IMG/VR virus record: IMGVR_UViG_3300013126_000029
Span: 1 to 64,000 of that record
DNA: 64,000 bases
Direction: 5' to 3' (one strand)
From: a virus
Within the stretch, counting starts at the first letter, position 1; each line of letters opens with the position of its first letter. Both the position numbers and the translations under genes were made by a program. Positions 51,617 to 57,988 of the stretch are shown piece after piece. Under the pieces are notes generated by a model that was not told where the DNA came from, ran no database searches, and saw only the letters and a program-made list of their open reading frames with translations.

Positions 51617-53512
51617 TCAGAAGTACGCGGCGCGCACCTTGCGGCCCGCGGGGAGCCGCGTCCAGGCGATGTGGTTGAGGAGGTCGGCAAAGAAGAAGTG
51701 GGGATCAGAGGTGTCCCCCTTCAAAGTGAGGGGGCGCGGGCGGCCGGGGGCGCGGGCGAGCTTGCTCCAGTGGACCTTCACGACGCCCGTCTTCTCGGCG
51801 ATGTCCACCCCGTCGGCGCGCCTCTCCTCGGAGGTCTTGCGCTTCGCCATGCGTTGCAGGTGGTCGTGGTAGACGTCCCCGCAGATCGACGCAACGAACT
51901 CGCGGCCGTAGGGGTCGAGCACGCGCTGCAAGAGGCTCTTGGCGTTGGGGGTCTCGACCGCCCGGTCGGCCCACGCCTGGGTCAACAGGTCGATGGCCCG
52001 GCTGCGGTGGATGTTGACGCTGTGCTTCACCTTGAAAGCGGTGGCGGTCTTCTTGTCCTTCTCGGCCTCCTGGCCGTCGGATCGGTCGCCCCACCGGATG
52101 ACGCGGGGATCGGAGTCGTTGTTGGCGTAGGTCACCAGGAACACCCGGCCCCGGTGCGCGTTGGCAAAGGCCAGCGCATCGTTGTAGTTGGGGTTCGGCT
52201 CGACGCAACAAACCGACACGTCGAACTCGCGCATGAGCTGCGCTCCGCGAACCCACGGATCTTCGGCCCAGACGATCTCCAGGTGCACCACTCGCCGCTT
52301 GCCGTTCGGGGCGCGGGTCGAGATCACGTAGTAGTTGTTCTGGCCCATCTGGTCGATGCCCATGGCGGTGTTGCCGACCTCGCCGGGCTCGGCCCAGAGC
52401 AAGTCCTCGTTGGCGCAGGCATCGAGCACGTCCTGGGTGATGGGCACGCTGTCGGCGTCCATCCACATTTGCCCCAGGACGGATCGGGTGAACTCGCCCC
52501 GGTCGCTGTCCGGTCTGAAGAACGCATCGGCGATGGAGTCGATGGGCTGGGCGGTCATGAGCTGCGTCGGGTTGTAGCCGGGGAAGCGCCCGCTCTCGTT
52601 GTGCGCGACCCACCGGCCGGCGGAGCGGTTGACGATCCGCGCGTCGCAGCGGGGGCAGAAGAGGAAGTAGCGGTCCTCGCCCTCGGCGGCGTCCTTGCGC
52701 TCTCCCAGGCAGTTCGGCCAGACGTCCGGCAGGACAACCCCGTCACGGCACCGGCAGGCGTGGTGGAAGCGGTACTGGGTGCTCTGCTCCCAGCGCACGT
52801 CCAGAGCGTCGCCGGGCATGCCGGCGGTCGAGGTGTAGGCGATGGTCCCCAGCGCCGAGGCCATGATCCGCTTCTCGACCCGGTCCACGCGGGCCGGGTC
52901 CATCAGGCGAACCTCGTCGAGGAGGAGCCGGTCGAGCGGGAACGCATCGACGCCCTGCCCCTGCATCCACCCCAGAAGTACCCACGACGGTCCGATTCGC
53001 TTGAGGTTGTAGCTGTCCTGGGTCTTGGCGACGGCGCCCTTGCTCTGGCCCAGATCGGACGCCTTGGCGTCGCCGCAGGCGACCCCGGTGCGCTCTCCGA
53101 CCGCGGTCAGGATGCTCTTGAAGCGGGCCTGCGAAAACACCCGGACCATCTCCTGCGTCGGCAGGTACATCCCGATCCAGACCCCGCGCCCGGCGTAGTA
53201 GTCGAGGTGAGCGAGCGAGGTGATCAGGTAGAAGTCCATGATGGACTTCCCCACCTGAGCGGCGGACATGACCACCAGGCGCCGGCCCATGCCCGCGGCG
53301 TAGATCGGCCGCCAGAACTCGCGCCCGTGAAACGTGAGGGGGCGGCCCACGTCCGTCGGGATCTCGGTCGGGATCAGGTGCTCGACCCACTCCAGGGGGT
53401 TGCGCGAGTTGGCCAGCCGGGCGCGCAGGCGGTGTAGATCGTCCTGGCCGCGATAGAGGGCCGACGCCTCGCGCAGCGCCGCGGCGAGGCCCATCTCGAC
53501 GGCGACGCTCAC
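51617..53512 (-). CDS. Terminase large subunit (GpA-like)
   Basis: This 631-residue protein starts at a GTG (53512) in a GTGA overlap with the small-subunit gene. The ATPase domain shows Walker A-like SAAQVGKS (83-90), Walker B LLLDEV (196-201) and the coupling motif TSTAG (near 228). A zinc-type Cys set (CRC... CPRC) lies near 257-300. The C-terminal nuclease part contains Asp residues in 'MGIDQMGQNNYYV' and the later 'VEPNPNYNDAL' strand. The GpA-type motor packages DNA into proheads and cuts the concatemer. The call is from the motifs and the position beside the portal. Confidence 0.82.
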   Translation of the reverse strand: MSVAVEMGLAAALREASALYRGQDDLHRLRARLANSRNPLEWVEHLIPTEIPTDVGRPLTFHGREFWRPIYAAGMGRRLVVMSAAQVGKSIMDFYLITSLAHLDYYAGRGVWIGMYLPTQEMVRVFSQARFKSILTAVGERTGVACGDAKASDLGQSKGAVAKTQDSYNLKRIGPSWVLLGWMQGQGVDAFPLDRLLLDEVRLMDPARVDRVEKRIMASALGTIAYTSTAGMPGDALDVRWEQSTQYRFHHACRCRDGVVLPDVWPNCLGERKDAAEGEDRYFLFCPRCDARIVNRSAGRWVAHNESGRFPGYNPTQLMTAQPIDSIADAFFRPDSDRGEFTRSVLGQMWMDADSVPITQDVLDACANEDLLWAEPGEVGNTAMGIDQMGQNNYYVISTRAPNGKRRVVHLEIVWAEDPWVRGAQLMREFDVSVCCVEPNPNYNDALAFANAHRGRVFLVTYANNDSDPRVIRWGDRSDGQEAEKDKKTATAFKVKHSVNIHRSRAIDLLTQAWADRAVETPNAKSLLQRVLDPYGREFVASICGDVYHDHLQRMAKRKTSEERRADGVDIAEKTGVVKVHWSKLARAPGRPRPLTLKGDTSDPHFFFADLLNHIAWTRLPAGRKVRAAYF

Positions 53513-54156
53513 GGGCCGGACGCCTTCGGCCCCTGTTGCCCGTCGAGCTGGATCGCCAGGGCTTCCAGCCGCTCGGCCACGCGCACGGCGATGTCCTCGC
53601 GGGCGACCTTGGAGTCCCCGGCGACCTCGCGCACGATGTTGAGGATCTGGAGGAACATCGCGACCACCTGGCCGCGGGTCAGGGTGTCGCTGCCCGAAAC
53701 GAGCAACTTCTCGCGCCCCAGGATGAGCGTGCCGAGCTTGTCGAGGATCGTGACCGACGCCTGGAGGCGCCGGAGCATGTCCACCGCGATGTCCACCCGC
53801 TCGTCGCCGTCGGCCTGCTCCAGATCGGTGATGTCGATGGCGTACTCGATGCGGTCGGCTCGCTCCAGGGCGGCCCACAAACGAGCGGCCACCGCGTTCA
53901 GGTTCCACAAGTCCGCCTTGCGTTTCAGGTAGGCCCCGATGGTGTCCTGGAGTTGGGCGTGCGCCTTGTGGGCGTAGAGGCCCGACTTCAACGCCGACGT
54001 CCCCGGCTCCTTGCGGGTGCCCTCCTTGACGCGCTTCTTCGTGCCGGCCCCGTGCATCGGGCAGACCGGGTAACCCTCGCGGGCCCATCGTCCGCAGGGG
54101 GAACCGTCTTTCTTGTGGGCGGTGCACTTCTCTCGTGGGCGGTCTTTTCTGCTCAC
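53509..54156 (-). CDS. Probable terminase small subunit
   Basis: This 215-residue protein is the first gene of the minus-strand arm. The N-terminus has a zinc-binding type motif (CTAHKKDGSPC...CPMHGAG), common in phage small terminases and their relatives. It is followed by helical sequence with 'AARLWAALERADRIEYAIDI'. It overlaps the large subunit gene as GTGA. The small subunit recognises packaging DNA. The call rests on position and the Cys/His motif. Confidence 0.65.
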   Translation of the reverse strand: MSRKDRPREKCTAHKKDGSPCGRWAREGYPVCPMHGAGTKKRVKEGTRKEPGTSALKSGLYAHKAHAQLQDTIGAYLKRKADLWNLNAVAARLWAALERADRIEYAIDITDLEQADGDERVDIAVDMLRRLQASVTILDKLGTLILGREKLLVSGSDTLTRGQVVAMFLQILNIVREVAGDSKVAREDIAVRVAERLEALAIQLDGQQGPKASGP

Positions 54157-54224
54157 GTCGTTCTCCGGTTGGTGTCAGGCGCCTCAAATAGTAGCATCGG
54201 CCCCAACTGCGGGAGGACGACGAC
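54157..54224. promoter_or_regulatory. Divergent promoter region between terminase and lysis operons
   Basis: These 68 bases separate two divergently transcribed operons. On the plus strand TTGGTG (54169-54174) and TAGCAT (54192-54197) lie 17 bases apart, a weak match to -35 and -10 elements. GGGAGG (54211-54216) is the ribosome site of the amidase, 8 bases from its GTG. No clear minus-strand promoter is visible, although the region must start both arms unless the minus arm starts further upstream. Confidence 0.4.
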
Positions 54225-54998
54225 GTGAATGCGCTCACCATCGACGACCTGGTCAAAGCCGGGCTTCCGACGTTCGATCTGGCGGTGGGCGGCACCTCGA
54301 ACCGCCCGCGGGCGACGCCCCCGAAGGGGGTGATCGTCCACACGCCGGGCACCCCGTTCGCGCAACGTGCCTGGATGAGCGCACAGACGGCCAAGGGTGG
54401 GCAGAAGCCGATCCCGGCTGAATTTGACGTCGCGGCGGCGCGCCGCTTCGACGCGGCCCAATTCCAGCCGGGCTACCTGATCGGGCAGACCGGCGCGGTC
54501 TTCATCCTGGAGTCGGACGCGAAGCGCACCATGCACTCGGGCAAGCTCGGGGCCGACTCGCCGGTGGCGAACGTGTACGCTTCGGGCGCATGGCGCGACT
54601 GGGCGAGCCCGTCGGACGGGTCAGGGTGGCATCGCCACGGTCGGCCCGGTCACGTCGTCTACGACTACTGGGACGTGGCTTGGCCAGGGGCGGCGACGCC
54701 CCTCGACGTCTATCCCTGGCGCGACCTGCCCAACGACTGCATCGGCATCGACCTGCTGCCCGAACCGAACACCGGCGAATACAACGCGGCGCAGCGGTCG
54801 GCCTTCGTGCGCCTGGTGCGCCTGCTGGCGGCGGCGCACGGGTTCCCCATCGACCTGCGCCACGTCACGACGCACACCCTAGCCTCGCCGGTCGAGCGCG
54901 GCACGGTGAAGCGGGCGGGCAAGATCATCGGCCGCCACTGGGACCCCGACTCGCGGGTCTGGGCGCACGCCGAGGTGGTGGCGGAGGCGGCGCGATGA
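54225..54998 (+). CDS. Endolysin: N-acetylmuramoyl-L-alanine amidase
   Basis: This 257-residue protein starts at a GTG (54225) with GGGAGG 8 bases upstream. It has an Amidase_2 (type 2, zinc) fold. 'VIVHTPGTP' carries the first ligand (H39), 'CIGIDLLPE' is the strand following the catalytic core, 'HVTTHTLA' gives H217 as second ligand, and 'GRHWDPDSRVW' gives D240 as the third. It cuts the bond between MurNAc and L-Ala in peptidoglycan to release progeny. No signal peptide is evident, so it would need a holin. It is the first gene of the divergent lysis cassette and overlaps the next as ATGA. Confidence 0.85.
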   Translation: MNALTIDDLVKAGLPTFDLAVGGTSNRPRATPPKGVIVHTPGTPFAQRAWMSAQTAKGGQKPIPAEFDVAAARRFDAAQFQPGYLIGQTGAVFILESDAKRTMHSGKLGADSPVANVYASGAWRDWASPSDGSGWHRHGRPGHVVYDYWDVAWPGAATPLDVYPWRDLPNDCIGIDLLPEPNTGEYNAAQRSAFVRLVRLLAAAHGFPIDLRHVTTHTLASPVERGTVKRAGKIIGRHWDPDSRVWAHAEVVAEAAR

Positions 54999-55384
54999 TG
55001 GCCCGGCCCTACCCGTACCCAGCTCCGAAGATGGCCGGTTACCGCAAGCTCCTGGCCTTCGCCTTCCTGGCGCTGTGCGCCACGGTGTTGCAGATCCTCG
55101 GCCGCTTCGACCCGACCATCGCAACCTTTCTGGGCTCCATCTACGGCGGGCTTGTGGTGGGCAACTGGCGCGAGCACGCCGCGCAGGCGACGGCGCGGGC
55201 TGGCGTTGCACCCGGCCCTGCCCGGCCTGGCGACCCGGCGCCGTTTGCAGCTCGCGAGCCCTCCGACGATACCGCCTTCGACCCGCAGCGGCCCGCGGTG
55301 GACCAGGATACGATGATCACCATGTTGGCTGACATGATGGCCGAGCGCGTGAGCGCGAACGCGCCCCGCAAGAGGGCCCCGTGA
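54995..55384 (+). CDS. Small membrane protein, holin or antiholin candidate
   Basis: This 129-residue protein begins at the ATG at 54995 (overlapping the amidase stop as ATGA). Two hydrophobic stretches are seen near the N-terminus: 'LLAFAFLALCATVLQIL' (about 19-35) and 'IATFLGSIYGGLVVG' (about 42-56), likely two membrane segments. They are followed by a Pro/Ala/Arg-rich soluble tail. The layout fits a holin or antiholin. It is coupled to the amidase and to the 207-residue gene (GTGA). Confidence 0.6.
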   Translation: MMARPYPYPAPKMAGYRKLLAFAFLALCATVLQILGRFDPTIATFLGSIYGGLVVGNWREHAAQATARAGVAPGPARPGDPAPFAAREPSDDTAFDPQRPAVDQDTMITMLADMMAERVSANAPRKRAP

Positions 55385-56004
55385 GATTCCTGCGATTCCT
55401 GCGAGCCCTGGCGCGCCTGCTCGGCTTGGCCGACCGTGCCGACGATGCCGACGCGCGCGACCGGCGCGCTCTCGAAGCGGCACGCGCCGCCGGCCGGACC
55501 GCCGGTGAGGTTGCCGCGGATGGCGAGCGCGCGGCGCGCGCGGCGCGCTCGCGGGCGGCCCGCTGTCGGCTCTGCGGTGGCGCCGGCTGCCTGAAGGTGC
55601 ACGTCGATGATCAGGGCGCGCGATGCCCGCGCTGCCTGGGCTCGGGCGAGGAGTCTTCGGACTCTGGCCCGCCCCCCTCGGCGCCCGCGGTTGTCGTCGC
55701 CCTGTTGGCCTGGGGCGTCTGGGTGTCGCCCGCGGTCGCCCTGGGGCAGGAACCGATGCCGCCCCCGCTCTACTGCGCGGCGCTCCTGGCAGGCCCAGAC
55801 CCGGCGGACGTCTCCGGGCTGCAACGGGTCGTGAGTTGCGAGCGCCTGACGTCCTCCTACGAATTGAAGCGCAGCGCCCGCGCGCTCCGCCTGGCGCAGG
55901 AGAAGATCGGTGCCCTGGGCGAGCCGCCGAGTCGCCTGGAATGGCTGCTCTATGGAGCCGGGGCCGTTGCGGCCGTCTGGCTCGGCGCCTGGGCGGTCCG
56001 GTGA
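55381..56004 (+). CDS. Zinc-motif membrane protein in the lysis cassette
   Basis: This 207-residue protein starts at a GTG (55381) as GTGA. It has an Arg/Ala-rich helical N-terminus, a DnaJ-like Cys motif (CRLCGGAGC...CPRCLGSG, about 62-88), a hydrophobic stretch (about 103-122), a region with two Cys and a final hydrophobic helix (about 189-206). The membrane segments and location suggest a lysis or envelope role, for example spanin-like, but the zinc motif is odd there. No family is recognised. Confidence 0.5.
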   Translation: MRFLRFLRALARLLGLADRADDADARDRRALEAARAAGRTAGEVAADGERAARAARSRAARCRLCGGAGCLKVHVDDQGARCPRCLGSGEESSDSGPPPSAPAVVVALLAWGVWVSPAVALGQEPMPPPLYCAALLAGPDPADVSGLQRVVSCERLTSSYELKRSARALRLAQEKIGALGEPPSRLEWLLYGAGAVAAVWLGAWAVR

Positions 56005-56111
56005 ATCGCCAGACGATGAACGGGTATCAACTCGACGGCGACCCCGCGGTTGTCGGACGACGGGCAGATCCGGGAACGCTGTCGGCGGCAAAGTACACTG
56101 GAGGTGATACC

Positions 56112-56429
56112 GTGCCACGAACCGTTGTTTCTGCCGGACCACATATGATCGACCACGCTTCCTACTTCCCCTTGGTCGCCTTCACCCTCGGTTCCATGAC
56201 CGGGATGGCCGACCTTCTGCGATCCGGCCGAAGGCTGGGGGGGCGGGTCTTGCTCGCCTCCCTGCTCTGGCACGGGCTGCTGTCGATGGGGGCGGCGCTG
56301 CTGCTCTCCTCGCAGATCGACAACTACTTCATGCTGTACGGGATCAGTATCGCCAGCGCGGCAGGGACGTTCTCCCTGGCCGACATTCTCGCCGCGGGCA
56401 TCCGCGCCAAACTCCTGCCCCCCAAGTGA
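56112..56429 (+). CDS. LydA-like holin
   Basis: This 105-residue protein starts at a GTG (56112) because GGAGGTGAT, nearly a perfect complement of the 16S rRNA end, lies just upstream. An in-frame GTG at 56001 overlapping the previous stop would add 37 soluble residues and cannot be excluded. Three membrane segments are seen: 'YFPLVAFTLGSMTGMADLL', 'VLLASLLWHGLLSMGAALLL' and 'YFMLYGISIASAAGTFSLA'. This is the layout of LydA/phage holin superfamily III. It would form membrane lesions letting the amidase reach the wall. Confidence 0.7.
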   Translation: MPRTVVSAGPHMIDHASYFPLVAFTLGSMTGMADLLRSGRRLGGRVLLASLLWHGLLSMGAALLLSSQIDNYFMLYGISIASAAGTFSLADILAAGIRAKLLPPK

Positions 56430-56521
56430 AACCCATGCGCAACAAGCTCCACGTCCCCTACGTCTCGTTCTCCGTGTCCATGGCGCTGTTCCTCGCCGCG
56501 TTCACAGGACTGGGCGGCTGA
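56426..56521 (+). CDS. 31-residue membrane peptide
   Basis: This possible gene starts at a GTG (56426) that overlaps the holin stop as GTGA, or at the ATG at 56435. It encodes one hydrophobic segment, 'VPYVSFSVSMALFLAAFTG', and ends at 56521, 20 bases inside the convergent minus-strand gene. Such tiny membrane peptides occur in lysis cassettes, but evidence is limited to the overlap and the hydrophobic helix. Confidence 0.4.
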   Translation: MKPMRNKLHVPYVSFSVSMALFLAAFTGLGG

Positions 56522-56987
56522 CCTCGGCCGCGGCGCGCATCAGCTCGTCGTAGTCGAAACGGCGACCGAACGCATCGCGGATGGTGATGAGCCTGCGCGA
56601 CTGCCCCACCCGGCGGTTGTCGTAGATGCTGACGTGCGAGGGCACGGCCAACTCGCCACGCACGAAGGCGATCCCGTCGGATGTCGGCCGGTAGGCGCCC
56701 CGGTGCTCCGGCTTTCGCTCAATGAGCCCCCAGTGCACCAGGTAGCTCGCGTCGGTGCTGGCCTTGCCGGCCTGGGCGCCGCCCCGCACGAACTCCCGGA
56801 CGTGCAGGAACGCCCCGGCGCCACGTTTCGTGTGCTCTACCACCAGGCGCAGGAGGTTGAGGGCCATCTCGGCGTGCAGGCGACGACGGTAGACCCGGCA
56901 GAGTTGGCCGCAGCACGGGCAGTCCAGGGTCTCTCCGGCCGTGAGACGGGCGTTCAGATCGGCGCGGGCGTCGTCGAGAATCTTCAT
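56502..56987 (-). CDS. Zinc-motif winged-helix-like protein
   Basis: This 161-residue protein starts at the ATG at 56987 (ATGA overlap). An N-terminal CPCCGQLC motif (about 22-29) may bind zinc. The following helices and 'YLVHWGLIERKPEHRGAYRP' resemble the recognition part of a winged helix, of the kind in phage DNA-binding proteins ('lv.wGLie......gY.pT'). It ends in a region with 'SHVSIYDNRRV'. It may be a small transcriptional or replication factor. Its 3' end overlaps the plus-strand peptide gene. Confidence 0.55.
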   Translation of the reverse strand: MKILDDARADLNARLTAGETLDCPCCGQLCRVYRRRLHAEMALNLLRLVVEHTKRGAGAFLHVREFVRGGAQAGKASTDASYLVHWGLIERKPEHRGAYRPTSDGIAFVRGELAVPSHVSIYDNRRVGQSRRLITIRDAFGRRFDYDELMRAAAEVSRPVL

Positions 56988-57130
56988 GGGGTCTCCGTGG
57001 AGTCGAAGAAGCCGAGCGCCCGTTCTCCCTCGGGCGTGATGCCGGTGAGCGGGATCGTCGGCTCGCGCGTGGTGGCCCAGTCGCGCACCCGGCGCAACAT
57101 CTTGGCCTGTTGCGGGCTCAACCGGCGCAT
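56984..57130 (-). CDS. Small hypothetical protein
   Basis: This 48-residue protein starts at the ATG at 57130, with GAGGAGAGG upstream. It overlaps the upstream 167-residue gene by 13 bases and the next gene as ATGA. It is Arg-rich at the N-terminus ('SPQQAKMLRRVRDWA') and then 'PLTGITPEGERALGFF', which resembles a fragment of a winged-helix 'T..G...L'. No function can be assigned. Confidence 0.45.
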   Translation of the reverse strand: MRRLSPQQAKMLRRVRDWATTREPTIPLTGITPEGERALGFFDSTETP

Positions 57131-57621
57131 GTGCACCTCTCCTCGTACTTTGTCGTTCCGCAGTCGGGACACCCTGCGTGCTTGATGTAGAGCCCGCGGA
57201 TGTAGGCCACGTCGGCCTGGTCGGCGTCCTCGGGAAGCTCCTCGACGATGGCCTCCCACCCCAGGCGGGCCCGCCGCAACGCCTCCGGCGGGGTCGGCTC
57301 GGGTTTCCCGCGCGAGCGGGCCAGGGCGCCACCGATCCGCGCCGCGAACCCTTCCCGCTCGCACAGGGTCTCGGCCAATTCCTCGACGAAGGCGCGGACG
57401 TCACCCGGCTTCGGCTGGTCTTCCCAGTCCTTGCCGGTCTGGCGCGACCAGGCGCGAGTGACGGCCTGGCAGGCGAGGTGTTGGCGGGACGTGTAGAAGG
57501 CCCCGTCGTAGACGCCCCGGTGATGGGCGTGTCGGGCGCCGACCTCGATGGGGCGGTTGCAGGTAATGCACGGGTGCGGACGGCGAGCCCGCGGGGTCAT
57601 GGTCATGTGAAATTCGGACAT
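57118..57621 (-). CDS. Zinc-binding protein with N- and C-terminal Cys pairs
   Basis: This 167-residue protein begins with CITC (about 18-21) followed by His-rich sequence ('RHAHHRGVYDG') and a lone Cys. It ends with CPDC and CTC motifs. The two ends may form one or two zinc sites. The middle is helical and Glu/Arg-rich. It lies 2 bases after the 78-residue gene. No family is recognised, but 'CITCN.PI..G...H..G..' resembles zinc sites in small phage DNA-associated proteins. Confidence 0.5.
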   Translation of the reverse strand: MSEFHMTMTPRARRPHPCITCNRPIEVGARHAHHRGVYDGAFYTSRQHLACQAVTRAWSRQTGKDWEDQPKPGDVRAFVEELAETLCEREGFAARIGGALARSRGKPEPTPPEALRRARLGWEAIVEELPEDADQADVAYIRGLYIKHAGCPDCGTTKYEERCTCAG

Positions 57622-57623
57622 CG

Positions 57624-57860
57624 TCAGGCCATCATGCGGGCGCCGTGGTGCACCATGCGCAGGCCCCGGAGGATTCCCTGCGGGCTCGGGGTGAAGTCGA
57701 GCACCTGCACCGAAAGCACCCGATTTACGTGGGCGGCGAGCATGGTGGTCAACTGGTTGCCGTAAACGCCGGCCCGAGCCTCGGCCACGGCCTGCGGTCT
57801 CGATTCCCAGGGGCCCCAGACCTCTGCGGCTCGCTCGCGCTTCTTCGCCTTGCCGCTCAT
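57624..57860 (-). CDS. Hypothetical 78-residue protein
   Basis: This protein starts at the ATG at 57860 (ATGA overlap with the upstream 43-residue gene). It begins with a Lys/Arg-rich tail, then 'WGPWESRPQAVAEARAGVYG' and a helix 'QLTTMLAAHVNRVLSV'. There are no Cys or membrane motifs. It lies downstream of the nuclease genes in the same run. No family is recognised. Confidence 0.45.
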   Translation of the reverse strand: MSGKAKKRERAAEVWGPWESRPQAVAEARAGVYGNQLTTMLAAHVNRVLSVQVLDFTPSPQGILRGLRMVHHGARMMA

Positions 57861-57988
57861 GGCTTCTTCTTCTTCGGCTTCATCGCCTCCTGGATCAGCC
57901 GGTCGTTCTCTCGCGCCTCACAGATGAAACACCGCTTCTTCCGGTTCATCTCGGCGAGCGTCTTTTGACAGTCGATGCACTTCTTCAC
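57857..57988 (-). CDS. Small zinc-knuckle protein
   Basis: This 43-residue protein starts at a GTG (57988) that overlaps the stop of the SbcC-like gene as GTGA, with AGGAG 6 bases upstream. It has two CxxC pairs (CIDC at 4-7 and CFIC near 20-23) and a Lys-rich tail. It is a single zinc knuckle and may bind nucleic acid. Confidence 0.5.
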   Translation of the reverse strand: MKKCIDCQKTLAEMNRKKRCFICEARENDRLIQEAMKPKKKKP

